From positions 217,642 to 281,641 of the forward strand of contig JAKBNL010000001.1 in assembly GCA_021831035.1 (NCBI GenBank): a stretch of DNA of 64,000 nucleotides, read 5' to 3'. Each line of letters opens with the position of its first letter. Position 1 is the stretch's first letter. Under the pieces are notes generated by a model. That model did not search any database and had not been told where the DNA came from. It saw nothing but the letters and a program-made list of their open reading frames with translations. Position numbers and translations under genes: made by a program. Source of the DNA: Actinomycetes bacterium. GTDB lineage: Bacteria; Actinomycetota; Acidimicrobiia; Acidimicrobiales; RAAP-2. Positions 56,010 to 63,934 of the stretch are shown in pieces.

Positions 56010-57287
56010 CTACGGCCGTCCCGAATCGCCCGAGGCCCTCGCGGCCTCGCGCGCGGCGTGGGCGAAGACCCCGCGCGACATGGTCGAGGTGGCCCGCTCG
56101 GCGAGCGTGCTGAAGACCCGCCGGCGCGTCTCGGCGATCCCCGGGTCGTCGGGGGCGGCCAGCCACGCGGTCTCGGCCAGGTGACCGGCCAGGCGGCCCG
56201 TCGTCTCGTCGCCCGCCTCGAGCAGGGCGAGCGCCCGCTCGGCGAGCGCCCCCGGTCCGCCGGCCAGGTCGCAGAGCTCCTCGGCCAGGCGCCGCTCGGG
56301 CGCCGGGCGCAGGTGGGACGGATTGCCGTCCCACCACCCGCCGTAGAGGCGCCAGACGTTGCGCACGATGAACTCGGGCTCGTCGTAGTAGGGCTGCAGG
56401 TAGGGGCGCGTGGCGAGGTGCGCCGGCGGACGCACCTCGTGGAGGGCCTCGTCCAGGCGACCCCCGGCGTTCATCACCTCGAGGGTCGCGGCGACCAGGT
56501 GCTCGAGGTACTCGGCCGTCTCGCTGAGGGCCTGGCGCACCCGTGCGGCGCCCAGGACGGGCAGGCCGTGGCCCGGCAGGAGGGTCTCGGCCCCGAGGTC
56601 GGCCATGCGCCGGAGCGCCTCGGCCCACTCCTTGGGGTAGCGCTGGACCTTCTGGGGGTTGCCCGCGTTGGGACTGTTCCAGATGAAGAGGTCCCCCGTG
56701 AAGAGGACCCGTCGTCTTGGGAGCCACGTGACCGTGGCGTCGTCGGTCTCGCCCTTCTCGTGGCGTAACTCGAAGCGGTCGTCGCCGACCGCGAAGGAGG
56801 TGGTCGACTCGTAGGTCTCGTCGGGGTAGCGGTACTCGACGGGCCACTCGAGGCCCTCCACGCCGAACTGGCGGCGGTTGATCACGGCGTTGTAGCCCGC
56901 GGTGAGGACGTAGCGCTCGAAGCGCCGGGGCAGGTGCGCGTGGGCGACGACGGTGGGCCGCGGCCAGCCCCGCTGGAGCGACTCCTCGTCGAAGGGGCTC
57001 ACCCCGAAGACGTGGTCGATGTGGCCGTGGCTGAAGACGGCGTGACTCAGGCGCGCGCCGCGCCAGGCGCGCACCTCGGAGAAGACGCGCTCGGCGGTGA
57101 GCGGCGAGCCCGTGTCCACCATGACCAGGCCGTCACCGGTGTCGACGATCGAGCAGTTGGCGAAGTTAGGGAGGAAGGCGACGCCGTCGGCCACCTCGCC
57201 CAGCGGCGCGCCCGGCCCGAGGGGGGCGGTGGCGTGGCCGGGGTCCTCGCCGCGCCAGAGGCGTTCGGCGAGCTCGACGAGCTCCAC
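56010..57287 (-). CDS. Metallo-beta-lactamase-fold hydrolase with alkylsulfatase-type dimerisation domain
   Basis: A 425-residue protein. The N-terminal metallo-hydrolase domain has SHGHIDHVFG (HxHxDH), a later His/Asp pair including FTGDLF and LLPGHG. Residues about 295-380 (YDEPEFIVRNVWRLYGGWWDGNPSHLRPAP) match the alkylsulfatase dimerisation domain, but the third, SCP-like domain is absent or replaced by a shorter helical tail. Substrate unknown, possibly a sulfate or other ester. It lies between tatA and ctaC with 15-22 nt gaps. No signal peptide is seen. Confidence 0.8.
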   Translation of the reverse strand: MELVELAERLWRGEDPGHATAPLGPGAPLGEVADGVAFLPNFANCSIVDTGDGLVMVDTGSPLTAERVFSEVRAWRGARLSHAVFSHGHIDHVFGVSPFDEESLQRGWPRPTVVAHAHLPRRFERYVLTAGYNAVINRRQFGVEGLEWPVEYRYPDETYESTTSFAVGDDRFELRHEKGETDDATVTWLPRRRVLFTGDLFIWNSPNAGNPQKVQRYPKEWAEALRRMADLGAETLLPGHGLPVLGAARVRQALSETAEYLEHLVAATLEVMNAGGRLDEALHEVRPPAHLATRPYLQPYYDEPEFIVRNVWRLYGGWWDGNPSHLRPAPERRLAEELCDLAGGPGALAERALALLEAGDETTGRLAGHLAETAWLAAPDDPGIAETRRRVFSTLAERATSTMSRGVFAHAAREAARASGDSGRP

Positions 57288-57302
57288 GGCCCCGGCTCGG
57301 GG

Positions 57303-57512
57303 CTACTTGGTCTCGGAGTCGGAGGTCGCCTCGGTCGTCTCGGACGCCGAGGCCTTGGCGTCCTTCACGCCCTTCACGCCCTTCTCGAACTCGCTCTTCG
57401 CGCTCCCGAGGTTGCGGGCCAGGCGGGGGATGGCCGAGCCACCGAAGACCAGTACCGCGACGACGATCACGACGATCAGCAGGTCCGGTCCGAAAATCTC
57501 ACCAAAGAACAC
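57303..57512 (-). CDS. tatA: Twin-arginine translocase subunit TatA
   Basis: A 69-residue protein with one N-terminal helix (LLIVVIVVAVLVFG), the hinge GGSAIPRLARNLGSAKSEF with the amphipathic helix, and a charged tail. Forms the translocation pore for folded proteins. The tail ends in Glu/Asp/Ser-rich sequence. GTG start after AAAGGAGAAGG. tatBC are not nearby. Confidence 0.92.
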   Translation of the reverse strand: MFFGEIFGPDLLIVVIVVAVLVFGGSAIPRLARNLGSAKSEFEKGVKGVKDAKASASETTEATSDSETK

Positions 57513-57732
57513 GGCCTTCTCCTTTGTCGTGCTACCCGAAGCGTACAGCCGCCGGGGCCCGAACGCACCGGCGAGGGGTATTCGGCGCCCGGCCCGGCCC
57601 GGATGGCGTGGATGCGCTCGCGCGGGTCACCCGTTGGTCCTGGTCGTCTCGCACGGGCGTGGTCGGCCCTCGCGGCGCGGGTCGCGCGGGCCCGAACCCC
57701 GCGTGAGGGCGCCCGGGTCGCCCGCGGGTCGC

Positions 57733-58161
57733 TCAGCCGGCCAGGGCGACTCCGAGCACCAGGGCGGCGACCGTCGCGAGCGTCCCCACCCCGGCGGCGA
57801 CGCCGCGCCGCGACGGCGTGGTGGCGCGCTGGTGCGCGAGGGTGCCGGCGCCGGCGACGACCACGAGGACCATCTTCAGTGCGAACACCGCGCTCCAGGC
57901 CGACGACGCCTGGCTCGCGCGCACGGCGGCGACGTTCCAGATCCCGGTGACGATCAACAGCGCGTAGGCCGGCCAGGCGAGCCGGGCGAAGGCGCGCGCC
58001 ACGCTCGCGAGGGACCCGGGGGCCTCGCGGCGCAGGGTCCCCACGAGCCCGCCGAGGGTCACCTGACCCCCGACCCAGACGCAGGCCGCGAACACGTGCA
58101 GCGAGAGCCGCACGATCGTGAGGGCGTCGGCGAGGTGGGGGCCCGGGTGGGCGAGGGTCAC
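57733..58161 (-). CDS. CopD-like integral membrane protein
   Basis: A 142-residue protein with four membrane segments. LHVFAACVWVGGQVTLGGL and WPAYALLIVTGIWNV match the CopD/copper-resistance D domain group (VWVGG is a frequent element). The metal role is inferred only. The GTG start overlaps the crotonase stop by 4 nt; the ORF-track start is far inside that gene. The 220-nt gap up to tatA contains no gene. Confidence 0.7.
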   Translation of the reverse strand: MTLAHPGPHLADALTIVRLSLHVFAACVWVGGQVTLGGLVGTLRREAPGSLASVARAFARLAWPAYALLIVTGIWNVAAVRASQASSAWSAVFALKMVLVVVAGAGTLAHQRATTPSRRGVAAGVGTLATVAALVLGVALAG

Positions 58162-58922
58162 CGGCCCTGCCAGTTCGGCTCGCGCCGCTCGGCGAAGGCC
58201 ACGGCGCCCTCGAGCGCGTCGGCGCTGCGCCCGATCGCCCCGAAGGCCTCGTCGCTCACCGTCCAGGACTCCTCCTCGGTGAGCTCGAGCGACCGACGCA
58301 TCACCGACTTCGAGGCGCGCAGCGCGAGGGGGGCGTTCTTCGCGACGCGCTCGCCGAGCGCCACGGCCACCTCGAGCAGTTCGGCGGCCGGCACGACGCG
58401 GTTCACGAGGCCGAGTTCGTAGGCGCGAGCCGCGCCGATCGGGTCGGCGGTGAGGGCCATCTCGTAGGCGACGGCCAGCGGCACCCGTCGGGGCAGGCGG
58501 ATCAAGCCGCCCCCGCCGGCGATGAGCCCGCGCTGGGCCTCGGGGATGCCGAAGACGGCGTGCTCGGCCGCCACGACCATGTCGCAGCTGATGAGGATCT
58601 CGAAGCCACCCGCGAGGGCCGCGCCGTTGGCCGCGGCGATGAGCGGCTTGTCGAAGACGCGCTTGGTGATCCCGGCGAAGCCGTGCTCGGTGATGGGCAC
58701 CTCGCCGGCGGCGAACGCCTTGAGGTCCATGCCGGCCGAGAAGGCCTTGTCGCCGGCCCCGGTGAGCACGACCACGCTCACCGCGTCGTCGCTCGCGCAC
58801 TCGTCGAGCGCGTCCGAGAGCGCCCGGGCGGTCGCCAGGTTGATGGCGTTGCGCGCCTCGGGCCGGTTGATCGTGAGCAGCGCGACGCGGCCGCGCCGCT
58901 CGCTCAGCACCTCGTCGGCCAT
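58158..58922 (-). CDS. Enoyl-CoA hydratase/isomerase (crotonase family)
   Basis: A 254-residue crotonase-fold enzyme. The oxyanion-hole segments KAFSAGMDLKAF and ANGAALAGG are intact. Both catalytic glutamates of classical enoyl-CoA hydratase are present, in FGIPEAQRG and in YEMALTAD. The CoA-specific substrate is unknown; beta-oxidation or a related route is plausible. ATG start with GGAGG upstream; co-transcribed with the CopD-like gene. Confidence 0.85.
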   Translation of the reverse strand: MADEVLSERRGRVALLTINRPEARNAINLATARALSDALDECASDDAVSVVVLTGAGDKAFSAGMDLKAFAAGEVPITEHGFAGITKRVFDKPLIAAANGAALAGGFEILISCDMVVAAEHAVFGIPEAQRGLIAGGGGLIRLPRRVPLAVAYEMALTADPIGAARAYELGLVNRVVPAAELLEVAVALGERVAKNAPLALRASKSVMRRSLELTEEESWTVSDEAFGAIGRSADALEGAVAFAERREPNWQGR

Positions 58923-58984
58923 CGGTCCTCCTTCGACGGCCCGACGCTAGCGCCGGTCCCGCGCACCCGTGGGAGACTGGGGCG

Positions 58985-59770
58985 ATGGCCACGACGCTGC
59001 TCGCCCTCGACGGCTACGCCGTCGAGGGCGGCCTCGACGGGCGGGGCCGGCCGGCCACCTGCTACGCCCCGACGATCGCGCTCGGGCGCCACGCGGGCCC
59101 CGGCGAGGCCGTGGGGCTGTGGGCGCGCTACGAAGAGGTCCTCGACGCGTCGGCCGAGCTCGGCCTGACCGGCGTCGCGCTCTCGGTCGAGTGGGCCCGC
59201 GTGGAGCCCCACCCCGGCGAGGTCGACGAGACGGCCCTCGCGCGCTACCGCGCGGTCGTCGAGCACGCGCGCTCGCGGGGGCTCCGGGTGACGGTGCGCC
59301 TGGTCACCTCGGCCTGGCCCTCGTGGCTTGGCCCCGAGGCGTGGATCCTGCCCTGGGTCGTGCCCCACGCCCTCGCCCACGCCGCCCGGGTGGCCGACGC
59401 CCTCGGCGACGCGCCCACGGGCTGGGTGGTCTTCGCCGACCCGGCGGGGCTCGTCGCGGGCGGTTACCTCGAGGGGACCCGTCCCCCCTGGCGCCGTCGC
59501 GCGGGCGTCGAGGCGGCCCTCGCCCGACGCCAGCTGGCCCGGATCGCGACGACGGTCGCCGAGTCGACCACGATCGGCTCGCGACTGGTCGAGGCCCGCC
59601 TCGTCGAGCTCGACCCGGTCGCCCTCGGCCGGGCGAGGGGGGCCCGCGGGGAGATCCACGTGCGCTCCCTCGTGCGCGGTGCCGGGCCCAGCGCGAGCGC
59701 GCGGGGGCTGCTCGAGCCCGACGGGCGCGGCTGGCGGGTCGAGGAGTCGGGGCTCGCGCTAGTGCGCTGA
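58985..59770 (+). CDS. Degenerate glycoside hydrolase family 1-like protein
   Basis: A 261-residue protein with half of a GH1 barrel: LWARYEEVLDASAELGLTGVALSVEWARVEP, LRVTVRLVTSAWPSWLGP and VVFADPAGLVAGGYLEGTRPP align with the DxxxMxxLGxxxxRFSxxWxRxxP, GxxPxVTLxHWDxPxWL and NEPxxxxxxGYxxGxxPP blocks. The acid/base Glu of NEP is replaced (ADP) and the C-terminal half with the nucleophile is missing, so it should not be a classical glycosidase. ATG follows GAGACT by 6 nt. Its 3' end overlaps DedA by 12 nt. It may be a pseudo-enzyme or decayed gene. Confidence 0.65.
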   Translation: MATTLLALDGYAVEGGLDGRGRPATCYAPTIALGRHAGPGEAVGLWARYEEVLDASAELGLTGVALSVEWARVEPHPGEVDETALARYRAVVEHARSRGLRVTVRLVTSAWPSWLGPEAWILPWVVPHALAHAARVADALGDAPTGWVVFADPAGLVAGGYLEGTRPPWRRRAGVEAALARRQLARIATTVAESTTIGSRLVEARLVELDPVALGRARGARGEIHVRSLVRGAGPSASARGLLEPDGRGWRVEESGLALVR

Positions 59771-60397
59771 GCGCTCGCGCTCGCGCGCGCGCGCGCGACG
59801 GCGCAGGTGCACGACCACGACGGCGGCGACGACGAGCACGAGCACGGCCAGGGCGAACCAGCTCGACCAGCGCTCGATGGTCGTGAGGGCGTTGCCGGCG
59901 AAGTAGCCGAGCAGGGTGAAGGCGACGCCCCAGATGAGCCCCCCGGCGGCGTTGGCGAGGAGGAACCGGCGATACGCCATCCCCGAGAGCCCGGCGAGCC
60001 CCGGGGTGACCGCGCGCAAGAACGCGGTGAAGCGCCCGACGAAGACGAAGGTGAGCCCGCGCTTCTCCAGGGCCGCGAGGGCCCGCTCCAGCGCGGCCCG
60101 TCGCCGCTCGAAGACCCGCAGCTCGAGCAGGCGCGGCCCGAAGTGGCGGCCGATCTCGTAGCCGACGGTGTCGCCCACCACGGCCGCGGCGACGACCACC
60201 GCGCACAAGAGCCCCACGTTCAGCCGGCCCTGGCTCGCGACGACCCCGGCCACGATCACCGAGGTCTCCCCGGGCAGGACGAAGCCGATGAAGAGGGCCG
60301 CCTCGCCGAAGACCAGCAGCGCGACCACCGCGATCACGAGGCCCGGGCTCAGGCGGTGGAGCTCGTTCGTCACGGACGAGACGATCGAGGCGAGCAT
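59759..60397 (-). CDS. DedA family membrane protein
   Basis: A 212-residue membrane protein of the DedA/SNARE-associated family. The family hairpin GEAALFIGFVLPGETSVIVAG, the VVGDTVGYEIGRHFG segment and FVGRFTAFLRAVTPGLAGLSGM (RF..FLR...PxxAG) are present. It ends in a poly-Arg tail. Related proteins are thought to flip lipid carriers or contribute to envelope homeostasis. ATG start; its 3' end overlaps the convergent GH1-like gene. Confidence 0.88.
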   Translation of the reverse strand: MLASIVSSVTNELHRLSPGLVIAVVALLVFGEAALFIGFVLPGETSVIVAGVVASQGRLNVGLLCAVVVAAAVVGDTVGYEIGRHFGPRLLELRVFERRRAALERALAALEKRGLTFVFVGRFTAFLRAVTPGLAGLSGMAYRRFLLANAAGGLIWGVAFTLLGYFAGNALTTIERWSSWFALAVLVLVVAAVVVVHLRRRARARERERSAH

Positions 60398-60440
60398 CCG
60401 TCCATTCTGGTGGCCGGCCGGGTCGCCGTGCCCGGACCCA

Positions 60441-60456
60441 CTAAGACCTCGCTAAG
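60441..60456 (+). promoter_or_regulatory. Candidate OmpR-type operator CTAAG-N6-CTAAG
   Basis: CTAAG-ACCTCG-CTAAG is a perfect direct repeat with 11-nt period, centred about 52 nt before the start codon of the Rieske/two-component operon. A near-identical element is at 29960-29975. The reverse complement resembles the CTTAA-N6-CTTAA boxes of PmrA/QseB-type regulators. Confidence 0.5.
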
Positions 60457-60488
60457 AGTGCCTCGGGGGACGGACGGAACCGCACCCC

Positions 60489-60494
60489 TACCAT
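60489..60494 (+). promoter_or_regulatory. -10 box TACCAT of a leaderless-type promoter
   Basis: TACCAT ends 6 nt before the GTG at 60501. No -35 box is recognisable, which fits activation from the direct repeat upstream. Confidence 0.45.
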
Positions 60495-60500
60495 GACCGG

Positions 60501-61781
60501 GTGACCAACCCGGACGCCCCCCGCCCGCGACGCTCGTCCACCGGGGCGCACCGGACGCGGCGCCTGCCCCTGCACGCCCCCCAGCGCGCCTGGGCGATGT
60601 CGGAGTGGGCGCTCCTGCCGCTGCGGCTCTTCCTCGGGGTGACCTTCGTCTACGCCGGGTTGCAGAAGCTGGCCAACCCCGCCTTCACCGACCCGGCGAG
60701 CTCGATCTCGATCCAGCGCCAGATGGCCTTCGCCGTCACGACCAGCCCGATCGGTGGGTTGCTCGCCCACCTGGTCGGTGCGGCCCGTCTGATCGGCATC
60801 GTCCTCGCCTTCGGCGAGCTCCTGGTGGGCCTGGGCACGGTGCTCGGGCTGTGGACCCGGGTCGCGGCCGCGGGCGGGCTCCTCATCTCGCTGAGCCTCT
60901 TTCTCACGGTGAGCTTCCACACGAGCCCGTACTTCACCGGCAGCGACATCGTCTTCTTCTTCGCCTGGATCCCCCTCGTCGTCGCCGGTGGCGGCTCGCG
61001 GCTGAGCGTCGACGCGAAGCTCGCCCAGATCGCCGCCCGCCAGCAGGGGGCGCCGCCGCCGACGCTGGTGCCGATCGCCTTTGCGACCGTGCAGTCGGTC
61101 TGTGGGCACTACGACGACGGACGCTGTCGGGCGCTGCGCGCGCTGTGCGGCCCCGCGCACTGCCCGGTGCTCGCCGGCGAGCGCCCCTCCCTCTACGACC
61201 GGCGACACCTCGACGCGGTGGACCGGCGCACGCTCATCGCCGGCACCAGCGCGGTGGTCGGGGGGATCGCGGGGGCCCTCGCGATCGGCGCGATCGCGGC
61301 CGAGGGCGGCAAGCTGCTCTCCTCTCCCTCGGGCGGCACCGGGCGCACGCTCCACCCGACGGCCACGACGGGTGGCCCCACGACCACGACGAGCGCGCCC
61401 ACGACCGCGACGAGCGCGAGCGCCGCGCCGACCACGACCACGTCGGGCCCCTCGACCACCTCCACCCACCACCGGGGCACCCTGCTCGGCAGCGCGAGCC
61501 AGGTGCCCACCAACCAGGCCGCGAGCTTCACCATCCCGAGCAACGGCGACCCCGGCATCGTCGTGCACACCCAGCAGGGTGCCTTCGTCGCCTACGACGC
61601 CGTCTGCCCGCACCTGGGCTGCACGGTCGGCTACGCCCCGTCGATGCAGCTGATCGTCTGCCCCTGCCACGGCTCGGAGTTCGAGGTACTCACCGGCGAC
61701 GTCGTCAGCGGGCCGGCGCCCCACGGGCTGACCAAGCTCGACCTCGTCGAAGAGGGCAACGGTAACCTCTACCTGCAATGA
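60501..61781 (+). CDS. DoxX-type membrane domain fused to Rieske iron-sulfur domain
   Basis: A 426-residue fusion. The N-terminal half (about 33-165) is a four-helix DoxX/DoxD-like domain (LPLRLFLGVTFVYAGLQKL). A cysteine-containing linker (CGHYDDGRCRALRALCGPAHC), another membrane segment (about 248-270) and a Thr/Ser/Pro linker lead to a C-terminal Rieske domain with CPHLGC and CPCHGSEF, the 2Fe-2S ligands plus two cysteines for the bc1-type disulphide. A redox role at the membrane, perhaps passing electrons from quinol or thiosulfate, is inferred. ATGA overlap with the response regulator couples them. Confidence 0.75.
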   Translation: MTNPDAPRPRRSSTGAHRTRRLPLHAPQRAWAMSEWALLPLRLFLGVTFVYAGLQKLANPAFTDPASSISIQRQMAFAVTTSPIGGLLAHLVGAARLIGIVLAFGELLVGLGTVLGLWTRVAAAGGLLISLSLFLTVSFHTSPYFTGSDIVFFFAWIPLVVAGGGSRLSVDAKLAQIAARQQGAPPPTLVPIAFATVQSVCGHYDDGRCRALRALCGPAHCPVLAGERPSLYDRRHLDAVDRRTLIAGTSAVVGGIAGALAIGAIAAEGGKLLSSPSGGTGRTLHPTATTGGPTTTTSAPTTATSASAAPTTTTSGPSTTSTHHRGTLLGSASQVPTNQAASFTIPSNGDPGIVVHTQQGAFVAYDAVCPHLGCTVGYAPSMQLIVCPCHGSEFEVLTGDVVSGPAPHGLTKLDLVEEGNGNLYLQ

Positions 61782-62464
61782 GCGACGGACCCCGGCGGGT
61801 GCTGATCGTCGAGGACGACCCGGACCAGGCGGCGGCGGTGGCGGGACTGCTCGCCGACGACGGCTTCGAGGCCGTGGTGCGCCACGACGGTGACAGCGGG
61901 CTCGAAGAGGGGCTCCGCGGCGACTACGACGTCATCGTGCTCGACATCATGCTGCCCAAGCGCAGCGGCTTTCGGGTCTGTCAGGACCTGCGCGCCGCCG
62001 GGGTGGCGACCCCGCTGCTGATGCTCACGGCCAAAGAGGGCGAGTGGGACGAGGTCGAGGGCCTCGACGTGGGCGCCGACGACTTCTTGCGCAAGCCCTA
62101 CGAGCGCACCGTGCTCATGGCGCGGGTCCACGCCCTCCTGCGCCGCCAGGAGCGGGGTCGTCCCCCGAGCATCACCGTCGGCGCGGTCAGCCTCAACCCG
62201 GTGACCCACCAGGTGGTCGCCCACGGCCGACCGGTGTCGCTCACCCCCCGCGAGTTCAGCCTGCTCGAGTTCCTGCTCAGCCACCCCCGTGAGGTCCTCT
62301 CCAAGGGCGAGATCCTCGACGCGGTGTGGGGCGACGACTTCGACGGCGACCAGAACATCGTCGAGGTCTACGTCGGCTACCTGCGCCGCAAGGTCGACCT
62401 CGCCGGTCGCCCCTCGCTGGTGCGCACCGTGCGCGGCCTCGGCTACAGCGTCCGCGAGGCCTGA
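61778..62464 (+). CDS. OmpR/PhoB-family response regulator
   Basis: A 228-residue two-component regulator. The receiver domain (1-120) has the acidic pair VEDD, phospho-acceptor Asp in VIVLDIMLPKRSG, Thr in MLTAKE and Lys in RKPYE. The winged-helix DNA-binding domain has LTPREFSLLEFLLSHP and VRGLGYSVRE. ATG overlaps the Rieske stop and its stop overlaps the kinase ATG by one base. The 11-nt direct repeats upstream of the operon are its most likely target, by inference. Confidence 0.93.
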   Translation: MSDGPRRVLIVEDDPDQAAAVAGLLADDGFEAVVRHDGDSGLEEGLRGDYDVIVLDIMLPKRSGFRVCQDLRAAGVATPLLMLTAKEGEWDEVEGLDVGADDFLRKPYERTVLMARVHALLRRQERGRPPSITVGAVSLNPVTHQVVAHGRPVSLTPREFSLLEFLLSHPREVLSKGEILDAVWGDDFDGDQNIVEVYVGYLRRKVDLAGRPSLVRTVRGLGYSVREA

Positions 62465-63879
62465 TGCGCCGCCCGGCGCCCCTGTCGATCAGGGTGCGCC
62501 TGACGATCATCTTCGTCGTGGCGATCGCGGTCATCCTGTCCTTCACCGGTCTGGCGTTGAACGACCTGGTGCACCGGGCCCTGGTGAACCAGGCGACCAA
62601 CCAGGTCGACGCCGTGATGCAGCAGACCCAGGAGCGCTTCGCCCTGGCGAGCCGGCCGATCACCAAGCGGCTCACCCTCACCGACGTGGGCGACGTCGTC
62701 GTCCAGGTCACGAACCGCGCGGGCACCCGGGTGCTCGCCGCCAGCGCCGCCATCGCCAGCGCGCCGGTGCTCGCCACGGCGCGCATCGACCCGGCCCAGC
62801 CGAGCGGGCTCGCGGTGCACTACGTGCGCGACCAGTACACCCAGGCCTACCTCGACGTGCTCTCCTCGGGCCAGGCCGCCCTCATCGCGACGCCCGAGGG
62901 CATCGGCCTGGTCTACGCCTTCCTCTACCACGCGCCGATCGCCCACAGCGAGGGGACGCTGCTGTTGAGCCTGGGCGTCTCCTTCCCCCTCCTGCTCGTG
63001 CTCTCGGGGGCGATCATCTGGCTCGGCCTGGGTCTCGCGCTCGCGCCGGTGGAGAGCATCCGCCGGCGGGTCGACCAGATCGCGGCGCGCGACCTCTCCG
63101 AGCGGGTGCCGGTCATCGGGGGCGACGACGAGATCGCCCGGCTCAGCCGGACGGTGAACGCGATGCTCGCGCGCCTGGAGTCGGCGTCGCGGTTCCAACA
63201 GGAGTTCGTCTCCAACGCCAGCCACGAGCTGCGCAGCCCCCTCACCACCCTGCTCGCGACGACCCAGCGCGCCGCGGCCGACCCCGAGCGCGCCGACTGG
63301 CAGGGCGTCGCCGACACCGTGGTGCGCGAGGGGCGACGCCTGGACGCGCTCATCTCACGCCTCTTCTGGTTGGCGCGTAGCGACGAGGACCAGCTCGAGG
63401 TCCACCCGGTCGAGGTCGACCTCGATGACCTGCTCTTCGACGAGGCCTCCCGGGTGCGCGCCATGACCGCGCTCGCCGTCGACACGACGATGGTCCAGCC
63501 CACCCGGGTCATCGGGGACGAGACGATGTTGCGCCACCTCGTGCGCAACGTCGTCGACAACGCGCTGCGCTACACCCAGGCCGAGCTGCGCCTGGCGGTG
63601 CGCGCCGAGGGCGACGAGGCCGTCGTCACGGTGGCCGACGACGGCGAGGGCGTGGACCTCGCCACGAGTGACCGGCTCTTCGAGCGCTTCACCCGGGCCG
63701 ACTCGGCTCGCAGCCGCGACCGCGGCGGGACGGGCCTGGGGCTGGCCATCGTGGCCGAGATCGCCCGGCGCCACGGGGGCTCGGCCCGCTTCGTCGCCGC
63801 CGAGCGCGGGGCCACGGTCGAGCTGCGGGTGCGCCGCGACGGGGCGACCCTCGCGTCGGGCGGCCCGCCGACTCCCTAG
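62464..63879 (+). CDS. Sensor histidine kinase (HAMP-HisKA-HATPase)
   Basis: A 471-residue membrane kinase paired with the regulator. Two membrane segments (about 15-35 and 170-195) flank an extracellular sensor of about 130 residues without obvious family. HAMP follows, then the H box FVSNASHELRSPLTT, N box NVVDNALRYT, and G/F boxes DDGEGVD, FERF and GGTGLGLAI. The ATG at 62464 fits the TGATG overlap; the ORF-track start is inside the regulator gene. Confidence 0.92.
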   Translation: MRRPAPLSIRVRLTIIFVVAIAVILSFTGLALNDLVHRALVNQATNQVDAVMQQTQERFALASRPITKRLTLTDVGDVVVQVTNRAGTRVLAASAAIASAPVLATARIDPAQPSGLAVHYVRDQYTQAYLDVLSSGQAALIATPEGIGLVYAFLYHAPIAHSEGTLLLSLGVSFPLLLVLSGAIIWLGLGLALAPVESIRRRVDQIAARDLSERVPVIGGDDEIARLSRTVNAMLARLESASRFQQEFVSNASHELRSPLTTLLATTQRAAADPERADWQGVADTVVREGRRLDALISRLFWLARSDEDQLEVHPVEVDLDDLLFDEASRVRAMTALAVDTTMVQPTRVIGDETMLRHLVRNVVDNALRYTQAELRLAVRAEGDEAVVTVADDGEGVDLATSDRLFERFTRADSARSRDRGGTGLGLAIVAEIARRHGGSARFVAAERGATVELRVRRDGATLASGGPPTP

Positions 63880-63886
63880 GAGCCCG

Positions 63887-63915
63887 TTGAACAACGTGTC
63901 GTGAGGACGTATCTT
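63887..63915 (+). promoter_or_regulatory. Sigma70-like promoter (TTGAAC, 17 nt, TATCTT)
   Basis: TTGAAC at 63887-63892 and TATCTT at 63910-63915 are separated by 17 nt, the best -35/-10 pair seen in the window, shortly after the kinase stop and before a new start codon. Confidence 0.5.
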
Positions 63916-63934
63916 CCGTGGTGCACGCCCGGAG

